Assembly (NCBI RefSeq): GCF_003944795.1
Contig: NZ_RWBG01000005.1
Coordinates: forward strand, 62,001 to 126,000
DNA: 64,000 bases
Direction: 5' to 3'
Source of the DNA: Mangrovimonas spongiae
Lineage (GTDB): Bacteria; Bacteroidota; Bacteroidia; Flavobacteriales; Flavobacteriaceae
Part shown: in pieces, positions 20,563 to 29,783 of the stretch
Numbering within the stretch: position 1 is the first letter of the stretch
Layout: each line of letters starts with the position of its first letter
Program-made: the position numbers and the translations under genes
Notes under the pieces: model-generated
Told to the model about the DNA's origin: nothing
The model's input: only the letters and a program-made list of their open reading frames with translations
Databases searched by the model: none

Positions 20563-20942
20563 CCTTTAGTGGCCATCACACTAATTTCTACATTCACAAA
20601 TTTTGGAAGGTTAGCTACTTCTACAGTTTCTCTAGCTGGTGCAGTAGATTCGTTAAAGTAACGCCCATAAACAGCATTAATTTTACTAAAATTATGCATA
20701 TCGCTAACAAATATAGTTGCTTTAAAAACATCTTCGAAAGTCATATCTGCTGCGGCTAATACAGCTTTTAGGTTTTGCATGACTTGGTGTGTTTCGGCTT
20801 CTATATCTTCAGTAATTAACTCACCATTTTTAGGATTTATAGCAATTTGTCCAGAAGTATAAAGAATGTTATTTACTAAAGTAGCTTGATTATATGGTCC
20901 AATTGGAGCAGGTGCGTCCTGCGTTGTAATGATGCGTTTCAT
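20559..20942 (-). CDS. ridA: RidA family reactive imine/enamine deaminase
   Basis: A 127-residue protein, the normal size of the trimeric RidA/YjgF family. The signature APARETVEVANLP with the substrate-binding Arg104 and the terminal NVEISVMA are present, as are APIGPYNQA and YTSGQIA. RidA hydrolyses 2-aminoacrylate and similar imines released by PLP enzymes. It begins 6 bases after the lptD-like gene ends, so it is transcribed with an outer-membrane biogenesis gene. Confidence 0.94.
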   Translation of the reverse strand: MKRIITTQDAPAPIGPYNQATLVNNILYTSGQIAINPKNGELITEDIEAETHQVMQNLKAVLAAADMTFEDVFKATIFVSDMHNFSKINAVYGRYFNESTAPARETVEVANLPKFVNVEISVMATKG

Positions 20943-20948
20943 GATGTA

Positions 20949-23708
20949 TTATAATTGTTGGTCTGGCTGACGGCGTTTATCGTATTTAATATCTTTAAGC
21001 ATATTGGCTTTTATTCCTATAAAGAAATACCAAGAACTTCTGGCGCTAAAAGGCACCCAGTTAAAACTCATGCGCCAACTTAATAAATCGCGTTCAAACC
21101 TAAGTTGTGTATATGTGAATCCTTTATTTTTAAAATCGTAACCTGATGAGGCTCCAACCGACCATCTTGGGGAAAGTTCGACATCTCCAGAAAACATTAA
21201 GGAGTGAGAGGATATTTCATTTTGTCTTGCTGAGTTATTATAATTTACAGCATAGGCTAAACGTAAGTTCCACGGAATTTTATAACTGTAAAGCTCTGAT
21301 GGTTCTTCATCTTCCTCGTCTTCATCATCTTCATCGTAATAGGTTTGGTCTGCAAAGTCTTGTGCACGACCAAAAAGATCATCGGCACGACCTCCACTAC
21401 GTAAGTTTTCCTGTTTAGAGCGCTCGTTTTGACTGCCATCAAACATGGTGTTAGACAAAGAATAGTTCATGGTAATATTGGCGCTAGTTAATCTAAAAAG
21501 ACTACCACCATTATTAACATTCCAGGTGTCTATTTTTCTGTTGTTATTGTCTAGCGCATAAGGATCTAAAGTAGCACCAAAGTTAATACTCATTTTATTA
21601 TCTAAAATTTGAGTACTACCACTTACACGTACTGGCTGCCATTTAATAGAATCGGCAGCAAGATTGTAACTTGTAGAAAAATTAAGGTTATCTAGTAGTT
21701 TTATTTTTTTAGCTTCGGTTGCTGTAGAATCTCTATCGCGAACTTTAGCTTCAATATTATTAGATAAAGCAATACCCACCGAGCTTGAATAGCGGTTGTT
21801 TGGGCTTCCAAAAATACTGTTTTCAAAGCGGGAGTACTCTTCTGTTGTTGTTAGGCCATCGGCATCTATAACTTCGTAAGTGTCGTAATATTGATTAAAA
21901 GATGGGTTTATGCTATAACTTATAGAAGGTCGCATAACATGTCTTATGGCTTTAATTTTCTTGTCTTCACCTTCTTTTTCAAAGTTGAACATTCCATAAA
22001 GTGTCGTTCCTAAACTAGTGCTAAAATTATAGGTTCTAAAAGAATCAAATCCGTTTTCTTCTACTTCAACATCTTCTTCTAAAGTAGTGTCGTAATATTT
22101 TCTCACCGTTCTAAATACCCAATTTTCTTCAAAATTCGTACTAGCGCTTAAGCTTAAATATTTAAATATCTTAAAATTGGTGCTTAAAGGAATGCTGTGT
22201 TTAATCCCGTTTCTAGCATCGTCCCACATTTCTTTTTTAAAGAAAAGCGAATCGGTTGTTTGAATACGATTTTCTGCTCTTAAATTATATTGAAAATTAA
22301 TATTTTGAATGATGCCTTTTTTGGTGCCGTTTTTTGGGGCAAACGGAAAAATTCTACTTACGCTGGCTTGTAACGTTGGTAGCGTCATGTTAACCGATTC
22401 GGTATTGGTATTTTGCGAGTGTGTAGCAGTAATACTGGCATTAACTTGAGGTTCTCCTGGGAACGTTTTAGAGTATGATACCGAAGACGACATGTTATTA
22501 TTTAAGAAACTAGGGGAGTTTACTTGGTTTAAGGACGACCTGTAATACCTGCTACTACCTAAGTTTACCGAAGCCGAAAACCTTGAGTTTGGACTTGCTT
22601 TTGAGTCTTGAGAATGCGACCACCTAATGTTATAAATGGTATTTTTAGCGTAATCGGGAAAACCACGCTCACTGGTTATTAAATTTTCGTAACGAAACCC
22701 TAAATTCCCTGAAAACCTGTAACGTTTAGCATAATTACTTTCCATACGTAAACCGTAACTTCCATTGGTATAATAATCTCCTAAAACGGCTAAATCCACA
22801 TAATCGTTAATAGCAAAATAATACCCACCATTTTGTAAAAAGTACCCACGATCGTTTTGTTCTCCAAAGCTAGGAATAATAACACCCGACGTATGTTTGT
22901 CTGTCAATGGAAAAAAGCCAAATGGAAGTCCAACTGGTGTAGGGACATCGGCAATAACCATGTTTGTAGGGCCTACAACAATTTTTTTCTTAGGAACTAA
23001 CTTTATTTTGTTGGATTGAAAATAGTATTCTGGATTTTCAATGTTTTTTGAGGTGGTGAAGCGTCCTTTATACAAGAAAATAACCGAGTCGTTCTCTTTT
23101 TTTGTAATTGGTGCATGAATATTCATGCCTTGCTGCTCGGTTTTAGAGTTAAAAACTAAAGCTTTTTCAGTTTTTGTATTAAACCTTATGGAATCTGGTT
23201 CTACAACATTTTCCCCTTGTTTAAAAACGGGGTGTTGTGTATATTCTCCTAAAGAGTCTTTTAATCGCCCGGCGTAAACTTCACTTTTACCGTAATCAAT
23301 AACAATAACACCAGCTTTTAGTTCCATGTCTTCATAATACACTTCGGCATTATTGTATAGATATACTTTTTGTTCTTTAACATCAAAATAATTAGAATCT
23401 TGGGCTTTATAGGTTATTTCGCCAGTAAGAAATTCTTTTTTAGTTTTTGTAGAGTCTTCTTGTACAGTATCTTGAGTAGCCTCACTCGCTTCAATTTCAG
23501 TAAGGTCGCCAATTTTTAAATTAAGGCTATCAGATTCTTGTTCTACTTCTGCCTCAACTTCCCCGCCTTTCTTTGGGATATCCTGAGCCAAGCAAAAAGT
23601 GTTAATAAACACGGTAAAACTTAAGGCAAAAAGTATATTAAAGTAGTTTGTACGCAACGCTTTTAAATGTATTTTTGTAAAAGTATGGCTCGGTTTTTGA
23701 ATTGCCAA
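20949..23708 (-). CDS. LptD-like outer-membrane LPS assembly protein
   Basis: A 919-residue protein. An N-terminal signal sequence (hydrophobic core about 22-41, ending CLAQD) is followed by an OstA/LptA-like periplasmic jellyroll region (about 90-230, with YLYNNAEVYYEDMELKAG) and a long C-terminal beta-barrel of alternating aromatic strands. Such proteins insert lipopolysaccharide into the outer leaflet. The N-region is unusually long; an in-frame TTG at 23657 (MRTNYFNILF...) would give a standard signal peptide. An acidic loop with DEDDEDEEDEEP lies near residue 760. It is divergent from the amidase gene. Confidence 0.87.
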   Translation of the reverse strand: MAIQKPSHTFTKIHLKALRTNYFNILFALSFTVFINTFCLAQDIPKKGGEVEAEVEQESDSLNLKIGDLTEIEASEATQDTVQEDSTKTKKEFLTGEITYKAQDSNYFDVKEQKVYLYNNAEVYYEDMELKAGVIVIDYGKSEVYAGRLKDSLGEYTQHPVFKQGENVVEPDSIRFNTKTEKALVFNSKTEQQGMNIHAPITKKENDSVIFLYKGRFTTSKNIENPEYYFQSNKIKLVPKKKIVVGPTNMVIADVPTPVGLPFGFFPLTDKHTSGVIIPSFGEQNDRGYFLQNGGYYFAINDYVDLAVLGDYYTNGSYGLRMESNYAKRYRFSGNLGFRYENLITSERGFPDYAKNTIYNIRWSHSQDSKASPNSRFSASVNLGSSRYYRSSLNQVNSPSFLNNNMSSSVSYSKTFPGEPQVNASITATHSQNTNTESVNMTLPTLQASVSRIFPFAPKNGTKKGIIQNINFQYNLRAENRIQTTDSLFFKKEMWDDARNGIKHSIPLSTNFKIFKYLSLSASTNFEENWVFRTVRKYYDTTLEEDVEVEENGFDSFRTYNFSTSLGTTLYGMFNFEKEGEDKKIKAIRHVMRPSISYSINPSFNQYYDTYEVIDADGLTTTEEYSRFENSIFGSPNNRYSSSVGIALSNNIEAKVRDRDSTATEAKKIKLLDNLNFSTSYNLAADSIKWQPVRVSGSTQILDNKMSINFGATLDPYALDNNNRKIDTWNVNNGGSLFRLTSANITMNYSLSNTMFDGSQNERSKQENLRSGGRADDLFGRAQDFADQTYYDEDDEDEEDEEPSELYSYKIPWNLRLAYAVNYNNSARQNEISSHSLMFSGDVELSPRWSVGASSGYDFKNKGFTYTQLRFERDLLSWRMSFNWVPFSARSSWYFFIGIKANMLKDIKYDKRRQPDQQL

Positions 23709-23734
23709 AATTACATATATTTTTTGTGATTAAA

Positions 23735-23762
23735 TTAATATTCACATTTTTTTGAATATTAA
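23735..23762. promoter_or_regulatory. Inverted repeat between lptD-like and amidase genes
   Basis: TTAATATTC (23735-23743) and GAATATTAA (23754-23762) are perfect 9-base arms with a 10-base spacer in the 86-base divergent gap. The geometry suits a dimeric regulator, but AT-rich intergenic DNA produces such repeats by chance fairly often. Confidence 0.35.
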
Positions 23763-23794
23763 AATAAACTACCATTAAAGTTGTTATAACCTTT

Positions 23795-24907
23795 ATGAAA
23801 ACGTATAATAAATTTCTTTTAGTATTAACTGTAGTAACCTTAACTTTTTTTTACAACACCAGTAGCTTAGCCCAAACCAAAACAGATAAGTTTGTTGTTG
23901 TTTTAGATGCTGGCCATGGTGGGAAAGATCCTGGTAAACATTCAAAATATGGTTATAAAGAAAAAACTATAGCTTTGGATATTGTGTTAAAAGTAGGAAA
24001 GCTACTAGAGAGTAATCCTGATATTGAGGTTGTATATACACGTAAAACAGACGTATTTGTTGATCTTTTTAAGCGAGGTAAAATAGCCAACGAAGCAAAA
24101 GCAGATTTATTTGTATCGGTACATTGTAACGCACATCATACACAAGCCTATGGCTCTGAAACTTATGTATTAGGTATACATAGAAATGAAACAAATTTTA
24201 ACGTGGCCAAGGCAGAGAACGAGGTGATTTATCTAGAAGAAGATTATGAGAAAAACTATGAGGGTTTTGATCCTAATTCACCTGATTCATTTATTGGTTT
24301 AACTTTAATGCAAGAAGAATATCTAGATCAAAGTATTTTATTGGCTAGTTTAATACAGGATAATTTTGCAAATAAATTAAAAAGAAGGGATCGTGGGGTA
24401 AAACAAGCTGGATTTATAGTGCTTCACCAAACTATAATGCCTAGTGTGTTGATAGAATCTGGGTTTGTTACTAATAAAAGTGAAGGTGCTTATTTAAATT
24501 CAAGAAAAGGTAAAAGTGATATATCTATTGCTATAAAAAATGCAATTCTGGATTATAAAAAGTCTATTTTTCAAAATACAGGCGATTTTCATATAGAAGA
24601 TGATACTGAGATTGTAAGCAATGAACCCGACGAAATATATAAAAATATCATCTTTAAAGTTCAAATAGCGGCAAGTTCCAAACAAATTGAGCCAAAATCG
24701 TATAATTTTAAAGGATTAAACGAAGTCTCTAGAGAAAAAATAAACGGACTTTATAAATACTATTACGGCTATACATCTAATTACACAAAAGTTAAACAGC
24801 AGCAAAAAACAGCAAAATCAAAAGGTTATAACTCTAGTTTTATAGTGGCTTTTAAAGATGGTCAGCAAATAACTCTAGAAGAAGCCTTAAATTCTAAAGC
24901 AAATTAG
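23795..24907 (+). CDS. N-acetylmuramoyl-L-alanine amidase (amidase_3) with SPOR-like C-terminus
   Basis: A 370-residue secreted zinc amidase that cleaves the bond between MurNAc and the stem peptide. A signal peptide covers about residues 1-27. The amidase_3 domain (about 32-250) shows VVLDAGHGGKDPG with the first zinc His, FVSVHCNAHH with another, and VLIESGFVTNK with the catalytic Glu. Residues about 285-365 (FKVQIAASSKQIEP onward) resemble a SPOR peptidoglycan-binding domain. It is followed by mlaD, a frequent order in flavobacteria. It probably acts in daughter-cell separation. Confidence 0.92.
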   Translation: MKTYNKFLLVLTVVTLTFFYNTSSLAQTKTDKFVVVLDAGHGGKDPGKHSKYGYKEKTIALDIVLKVGKLLESNPDIEVVYTRKTDVFVDLFKRGKIANEAKADLFVSVHCNAHHTQAYGSETYVLGIHRNETNFNVAKAENEVIYLEEDYEKNYEGFDPNSPDSFIGLTLMQEEYLDQSILLASLIQDNFANKLKRRDRGVKQAGFIVLHQTIMPSVLIESGFVTNKSEGAYLNSRKGKSDISIAIKNAILDYKKSIFQNTGDFHIEDDTEIVSNEPDEIYKNIIFKVQIAASSKQIEPKSYNFKGLNEVSREKINGLYKYYYGYTSNYTKVKQQQKTAKSKGYNSSFIVAFKDGQQITLEEALNSKAN

Positions 24908-24959
24908 ACAGTTGTTAAAATTTATTTCTAATTTTGTTTAATAACCAAACAAATTTACT

Positions 24960-25910
24960 TTGAAACTATCTAGAGAAGTTAAAACCGCCATATTAGTTGT
25001 CCTTGGGATAGCCCTTTTTATTTTCGGGTTTAACTATTTAAAAGGGAACGATTTATTCGAATCTTCTCAAACTTTTTACACTGAATTCGATTACAATGCT
25101 TTAACATCGTCCTCGCCAGTTACCATTAAAGGTAATACCGTTGGTAAAATACAAGACATAGTATACGATTTTGAAACAGGCAAAACCCGTGTATCTTTTA
25201 CTGTAGATGACAAGCTTAAGTTTTCTAAAAACAGTAAAATACGTTTATACGAGTTAGGCCTTTTAGGCGAAAACGGTATGGCTATTATTCCTGCTCAAGA
25301 TAATGCACCAATTGCTAAAGATGGCGATATACTGCAATCTGAAGTTGAAGAAGGTTTAATTAAAAGCTTATCAAGTAACTTTTCAGGACTAAGCTCTGGT
25401 TTAGATAATACCTTAAAATCGGCCGATTCATTAATGTATAACCTAAATACTCTAGTTGAAGACGATACCAAAACAGGCTTAAAGCATGCTATTAAAGAGT
25501 TAAACGAAACATTAACATCGTTTAAGTCGTTGTCTTATTCTGTAAACTCACTAGTAAAAAAGAACGACGACAGTTTAACAGCCTTAATAAGTAACTTTAA
25601 TAAAGTAAGTCAAGATTTAGCTGTTCTATCAAACGATTTAAAAGAGGTTGAAATTTCTAAAACCGTTCAAAATCTAGATGAAACATTAAATGGCTTAAAC
25701 GCTGTACTGGCCTCTATAGATAATGGTGAAGGGACTTTAGGTAAATTAATGAAAGACGATAAACTTTACCATAACCTTGAAGTGGCTTCAATGCAATTAA
25801 AAGACCTTTTACAGGATGTAAAATTAAATCCAAAACGCTATATTAACGTTTCTGTCTTTGGAGGAAAAAATAAAGAAGATTACGTAAAACCAGAAAACGA
25901 AAGGCAATAA
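24960..25910 (+). CDS. mlaD: MlaD family (MCE domain) lipid-transport protein
   Basis: A 316-residue protein starting at a TTG, which fits because the protein then begins MKLSREVKTAILVV with a single N-terminal transmembrane anchor (about 9-27). The MCE domain (about 38-115) includes SPVTIKGNTVGKIQDI. The rest is a long helical region that in this family forms a periplasmic needle or coiled coil. MlaD proteins bind phospholipids for transport between membranes together with MlaE and MlaF, which are not in the window. It is 52 bases after the amidase gene. Confidence 0.9.
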   Translation: MKLSREVKTAILVVLGIALFIFGFNYLKGNDLFESSQTFYTEFDYNALTSSSPVTIKGNTVGKIQDIVYDFETGKTRVSFTVDDKLKFSKNSKIRLYELGLLGENGMAIIPAQDNAPIAKDGDILQSEVEEGLIKSLSSNFSGLSSGLDNTLKSADSLMYNLNTLVEDDTKTGLKHAIKELNETLTSFKSLSYSVNSLVKKNDDSLTALISNFNKVSQDLAVLSNDLKEVEISKTVQNLDETLNGLNAVLASIDNGEGTLGKLMKDDKLYHNLEVASMQLKDLLQDVKLNPKRYINVSVFGGKNKEDYVKPENERQ

Positions 25911-25923
25911 CCCAATCATTAAT

Positions 25924-27231
25924 ATGGAATATTTACCAAATATACTTTTTGCAATCGCATTAATAGCTGGAATAGGCTACTTTGCTAAAAATGTGAAAAA
26001 ACTAATTAGAAACATTAAATTAGGAAAAGCTGTCGATGTAAGTGATCATAAAAAGCAACGTTGGCAAAACATGATAAGAATTGCTTTAGGGCAGAGTAAA
26101 ATGGTACGACGTCCAGTTGCAGGAATACTTCATGTAATTGTGTATATTGGCTTTGTAATCATAAATATAGAAGTTCTCGAAATTATTATTGATGGTTTGT
26201 TTGGTACGCACCGAGTATTTTCATCTTTAGGGAGTTTTTATGGGTTTTTAATAGGTTCTTTCGAAATCCTTGCGCTATTAGTTTTTGTAGCAGTTATTGT
26301 TTTTTGGATAAGAAGAAACGTTATAAAACTTCAGCGTTTTTGGAAAGCAGAAATGACTAGTTGGCCAAAAAACGATGGAAATTTCATTTTGTATTTTGAA
26401 ATGGTTCTTATGGCGTTATTTCTTATAATGAATGCGACCGATATACCTTTTCAAAATATGGAATCGGGCAATGTAATTAGCCAATTTATAGCACCATGGT
26501 TTAATGGTGCTTCAGAAAGTACGTTACACATTATAGAGCGTTTGGCTTGGTGGTTACATATTTTAGGCATCCTAGTATTTTTAAATTACCTGTATTTCTC
26601 CAAGCATTTACATATTTTATTAGCATTCCCTAATACATACTACGGAAAAGTTAAACCAAAAGGGCAGTTAAATAACTTAGAATCGGTAACTAACGAAGTA
26701 AAAATGATGATGGATCCCAACGCCGATCCATTTGCCGCTCCAGCAGAAAACGACACAGAAGATGTTCCTGAAAAATTTGGTGCTAGCGATGTTACAGATT
26801 TAAGTTGGGTACAACTTTTAAATGCATATACCTGTACAGAGTGTGGACGTTGTACTAGTGAATGTCCGGCAAATCAAACGGGTAAAAAACTATCTCCTAG
26901 AAAAATTATGATGGATACTAGGGATCGTTTAGAAGAGGTTGGAAAAAACATAGATGCCAATAATGGTGAGTTTAAAGACGATGGAAAACAGCTGCTAGGG
27001 GATTATATTTCAAATGAAGAGCTTTGGGCATGTACTACATGTAACGCTTGTGTCGAGGCTTGCCCAGTAAGTATCGACCCATTATCAATTATTGTAGAAA
27101 TGAGACGTTATTTAGTCATGGAGCAAAGTGCTGCACCAATGGAATTAAATAATATGATGACGAATATTGAAAATAATGGTGCACCTTGGCCGTATAATCA
27201 AATGGATAGATTAAACTGGAAAGATGAATAA
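25924..27231 (+). CDS. Membrane (Fe-S)-binding oxidoreductase subunit
   Basis: A 435-residue membrane redox protein. Five or six transmembrane helices (about 4-240) resembling a nitrate-reductase gamma or HdrE-like cytochrome domain precede a cytoplasmic ferredoxin-like domain with two 4Fe-4S motifs, YTCTECGRCTSECPAN and ACTTCNACVEACPVS. It pairs with the CCG-domain protein at 27892, as in heterodisulfide-reductase-like electron-transfer complexes; the substrate in flavobacteria is unknown. It starts 13 bases after mlaD. Confidence 0.88.
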   Translation: MEYLPNILFAIALIAGIGYFAKNVKKLIRNIKLGKAVDVSDHKKQRWQNMIRIALGQSKMVRRPVAGILHVIVYIGFVIINIEVLEIIIDGLFGTHRVFSSLGSFYGFLIGSFEILALLVFVAVIVFWIRRNVIKLQRFWKAEMTSWPKNDGNFILYFEMVLMALFLIMNATDIPFQNMESGNVISQFIAPWFNGASESTLHIIERLAWWLHILGILVFLNYLYFSKHLHILLAFPNTYYGKVKPKGQLNNLESVTNEVKMMMDPNADPFAAPAENDTEDVPEKFGASDVTDLSWVQLLNAYTCTECGRCTSECPANQTGKKLSPRKIMMDTRDRLEEVGKNIDANNGEFKDDGKQLLGDYISNEELWACTTCNACVEACPVSIDPLSIIVEMRRYLVMEQSAAPMELNNMMTNIENNGAPWPYNQMDRLNWKDE

Positions 27232-27390
27232 TTTCTAATGAAATGGCTTTTTATTACAAAAGCAATAATTTATTTTAATTTTATTAGCATTTTGTTAAAA
27301 ACAAAGCGGTAAATCATCAAAAAGTCATCTATATAGTTTAATATTATTAGGTTTATAGTGTAAACAACAACTTTAAATCTTAAAAAAAAC

Positions 27391-27837
27391 ATGGAAAGAG
27401 AAGAAGCAGACAAGTTATTGCATGATAAAGTAGAGGCAGGAGAAAAAATTAGTCCTGTTTTACCAAAAGGCATAAAAAACTACCTAATAGATATTGATGG
27501 AACAATCACAGAAGATGTTCCTAATGAAGAGCCAGAGCGTATGGCAACATGTTTGCCGTTCCCAGATGCTTTAGCAACCTGCAATAAATGGTTTGAAAAA
27601 GGCCATATGATATGTTTCTTTACTTCCAGAACAGAAGAACATAGAGACGTAACCGAAAACTGGTTAAATAAACATGGTTTTAAATACCATAGTTTACTTA
27701 TGGGTAAACCTAGAGGTGGTAATTACCACTGGATAGACAACCATTTAGTAAAAGCTACTAGGTACAAAGGTATGTTTACAGATTTAGTAGAAAAACAAGT
27801 AAAAATAGAAGTGTTTGATGATGGTCATCATGACTAA
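27391..27837 (+). CDS. Small HAD-like phosphatase between the Fe-S genes
   Basis: A 148-residue protein with HAD signatures: LIDIDGTIT with Asp34 and Asp36, ICFFTSRTEEHRDVTENWL as motif II, a Lys in MGKPRGGNYHWIDNH and a terminal VFDDGHHD. Flavobacterial homologues are often labelled phosphoheptose isomerase, but no SIS-domain features are visible, so I call it a HAD-like phosphatase of unknown substrate. It is placed between the two redox subunit genes at 25924 and 27892, separated by 159 and 54 bases. Confidence 0.78.
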   Translation: MEREEADKLLHDKVEAGEKISPVLPKGIKNYLIDIDGTITEDVPNEEPERMATCLPFPDALATCNKWFEKGHMICFFTSRTEEHRDVTENWLNKHGFKYHSLLMGKPRGGNYHWIDNHLVKATRYKGMFTDLVEKQVKIEVFDDGHHD

Positions 27838-27891
27838 ACCTTAAACACTTAGCAATACAACGATAATAAGTTGTGTTAAAAAAATATAGTT

Positions 27892-28686
27892 ATGAGTCAA
27901 TCACTTAAAGTGCCAACAATGGCAGAATATATGGCAGAAGGCAAACAACCAGAAATTCTTTTCTGGGTAGGTTCGGCTGGAAGTTATGACGACAGAGCAA
28001 AAAAAATAACAAGAGCTTTTGTTAAGCTGTTAAATAAAGCTAATGTCGATTTTGCAGTTTTAGGAACCGAAGAAAGTTGTACTGGCGATGTGGCCAAAAG
28101 AGCAGGAAACGAATTTTTGTTTCAAATGCAAGCGGTTACTAATATAGAAATTTTAAATGCTTACGACGTAAAAAATATAGTAACAGCATGCCCACACTCA
28201 TACAACACTTTAAAAAATGAATATCCGGAGCTTGGTGGTAACTATAATGTAAAACATCATACAGAATATATCGAAGAACTAATCAGTTCAGGTAGATTAA
28301 AAATAGAAAACAATTCCAATCTAAAAGGAAAGCGCATTACATTTCACGATCCGTGTTATTTAGGTCGAGCTAATGAGGTTTACGAAGCACCAAGAAGTTT
28401 ACTTAAAAGTCTTGGAGTAGATTTAGTTGAAATGAAACGTAATCGTAGAACAGCTTTATGTTGTGGCGCTGGAGGAGCACAAATGTTTAAAGAACCAGAA
28501 AAAGGCGATCAAGATATTAATGTACTTCGTACCGAAGATGCGTTAAAAACCAACCCAAATGTTATAGCCACAGGTTGCCCATATTGCAACACCATGATGA
28601 CCGATGGCGTAAAAGCCAAAGAGCGTGAAGCCGAAGTGGAAGTGTTTGATATTGCCGAACTGATTGCGCAAGCAGAAAACTTATAA
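27892..28686 (+). CDS. CCG-domain (Fe-S)-binding protein
   Basis: A 264-residue soluble protein with two cysteine-rich CCG-type motifs: a first around SCTGD and ACPHSYNTL, and a second with FHDPCYLGR, LCCGAGGAQMF and TGCPYCNTMM. Such HdrB/GlpC/LutA-like modules bind special iron-sulfur clusters. It is the expected partner of the membrane Fe-S subunit at 25924. The electron donor or acceptor cannot be deduced here. Confidence 0.9.
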   Translation: MSQSLKVPTMAEYMAEGKQPEILFWVGSAGSYDDRAKKITRAFVKLLNKANVDFAVLGTEESCTGDVAKRAGNEFLFQMQAVTNIEILNAYDVKNIVTACPHSYNTLKNEYPELGGNYNVKHHTEYIEELISSGRLKIENNSNLKGKRITFHDPCYLGRANEVYEAPRSLLKSLGVDLVEMKRNRRTALCCGAGGAQMFKEPEKGDQDINVLRTEDALKTNPNVIATGCPYCNTMMTDGVKAKEREAEVEVFDIAELIAQAENL

Positions 28687-28695
28687 GCCTTTTTA

Positions 28696-28896
28696 ATGAA
28701 ACGAGAACGAATGCCCTTAAAAAGCCGAATAAAAAATGGCGTTTATTCTGGGCTTATATTCGCGTTAGGCATGGCAGTTTTTGATTATTTTGACAGTAAG
28801 CCATTTAATATTAAGCAATTCTTGTTTTATTTTATTTGTTTCGGATTGGTTTCTGCCTTGTTTTTTTCACACAAATACACAAAAGACGAAAAGTAA
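28696..28896 (+). CDS. Small two-helix membrane protein
   Basis: A 66-residue protein with a basic N-terminus (MKRERMPLKSR) and two hydrophobic segments (about 16-29 and 42-58), so probably a hairpin in the inner membrane with a short charged tail. No known motif is recognised. It starts 9 bases after the CCG gene and its stop codon overlaps the start of the next gene by one base (TAATG), so it is translationally coupled in the same operon. Confidence 0.7.
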   Translation: MKRERMPLKSRIKNGVYSGLIFALGMAVFDYFDSKPFNIKQFLFYFICFGLVSALFFSHKYTKDEK

Positions 28897-29381
28897 TGTT
28901 AGTAGATTTTAATACGTTGCCAGAGGAATCTAGAGTTTGGATTTACCAATGCAATCGCTCGTTTACAGAAGACGAAATTAAAAAAATAGAAGAAAAATTA
29001 GCCATATTTGTAGAGAACTGGACGGTACACGGCAGTGATTTAAAAGCAGGATTTAAAATTGTTTATAGACGATTTATTATTCTAGCTGTCGATCAAAATA
29101 CAAATAGCGCATCCGGATGTTCTATTGATGCATCGGTGCATTTTATTCAGCAATTAGAGAAAGAATACAATGTAGATTTAATGGATAAAATGAATGTATC
29201 CTATAAACAAGGCGAGTTTATAGCTTATAAACCTTTAACCGATTTTAGAAAAATGGCTAAAGACAAAGCTGTATCAAAAAATACAATAGTATTTAATAAC
29301 CTGGTTACGAATATCGCCGAGTTTAATGAAAACTGGGAGGTTCCAGCTTCCGAAAGTTGGCACAGCAGGTTTTTAAATTAA
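28896..29381 (+). CDS. Conserved flavobacterial protein of unknown function
   Basis: A 161-residue protein from the ATG at 28896; an ATG at 28836 would add 20 residues read out of frame through the previous gene. It begins MLVDFNTLPEESRVWIYQ and contains HGSDLKAGFKIVYRRFIILAVDQ and SGCSIDASVHFIQQLE. Homologues in databases are often named ABC transporter ATPase, yet there is no Walker A, Walker B or ABC signature here. Function unknown; the Cys in the SGCSID segment and the D in AVDQ look conserved in what I remember of the family. Confidence 0.75.
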   Translation: MLVDFNTLPEESRVWIYQCNRSFTEDEIKKIEEKLAIFVENWTVHGSDLKAGFKIVYRRFIILAVDQNTNSASGCSIDASVHFIQQLEKEYNVDLMDKMNVSYKQGEFIAYKPLTDFRKMAKDKAVSKNTIVFNNLVTNIAEFNENWEVPASESWHSRFLN

Positions 29382-29384
29382 TAT

Positions 29385-29783
29385 TTAATTAGAATAGCTT
29401 TTAAAGCTACCATCATTAAAAAATATTACAATACGCTCAATGGTTTTATCATTGGGCGTATTTTTTATATTAGAAAATAAGTCAGGAGCTGGAGTCTCGT
29501 TATTATTTTTTGGGGTTTCTTCTTCTTGCTTAATATTTCCAGTTGCACTTGATGTGCTTTCTGGAAAATCTCCCTTTCCATTAAGTAGCCAATACAGACC
29601 AACTTCAGGATAGGAGTCAAGTATTTTCATAACAAAATCTAAACTAGGTTTATTTCTTCCAGAAAGGATATGAGAAATACTGGAGCGCTGCACACCAATG
29701 TTATCGGCAAATGAAGAGGCGCTTTCTTCGTAATAATCGATGATTCTTTTTAATCTCGATGAAAATTCTTTACTGTTTACCAT
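29385..29783 (-). CDS. XRE-family helix-turn-helix regulator
   Basis: A 132-residue protein. The N-terminal HTH_XRE domain (about 5-65) reads FADNIGVQRSSISHILSG followed by RNKPSLDFVMKILDSYP, the classic helix-turn-helix. The C-terminal part (about 75-132) is low complexity and then a short predicted beta segment, VIFFNDGSFKSYSN. It is divergent from the M14 peptidase gene at 30080, and the intervening 296 bases hold five palindromic sites, one overlapping its own start codon, suggesting autoregulation. Convergent with the gene ending at 29381, 3 bases away. Confidence 0.88.
   Translation of the reverse strand: MVNSKEFSSRLKRIIDYYEESASSFADNIGVQRSSISHILSGRNKPSLDFVMKILDSYPEVGLYWLLNGKGDFPESTSSATGNIKQEEETPKNNNETPAPDLFSNIKNTPNDKTIERIVIFFNDGSFKSYSN

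Noticed and set aside
27270-27473. 67-residue minus-strand frame between the Fe-S and HAD genes
   Set aside because: Half of it is antisense to the HAD-like gene and the rest is AT-rich intergenic sequence; no family features.
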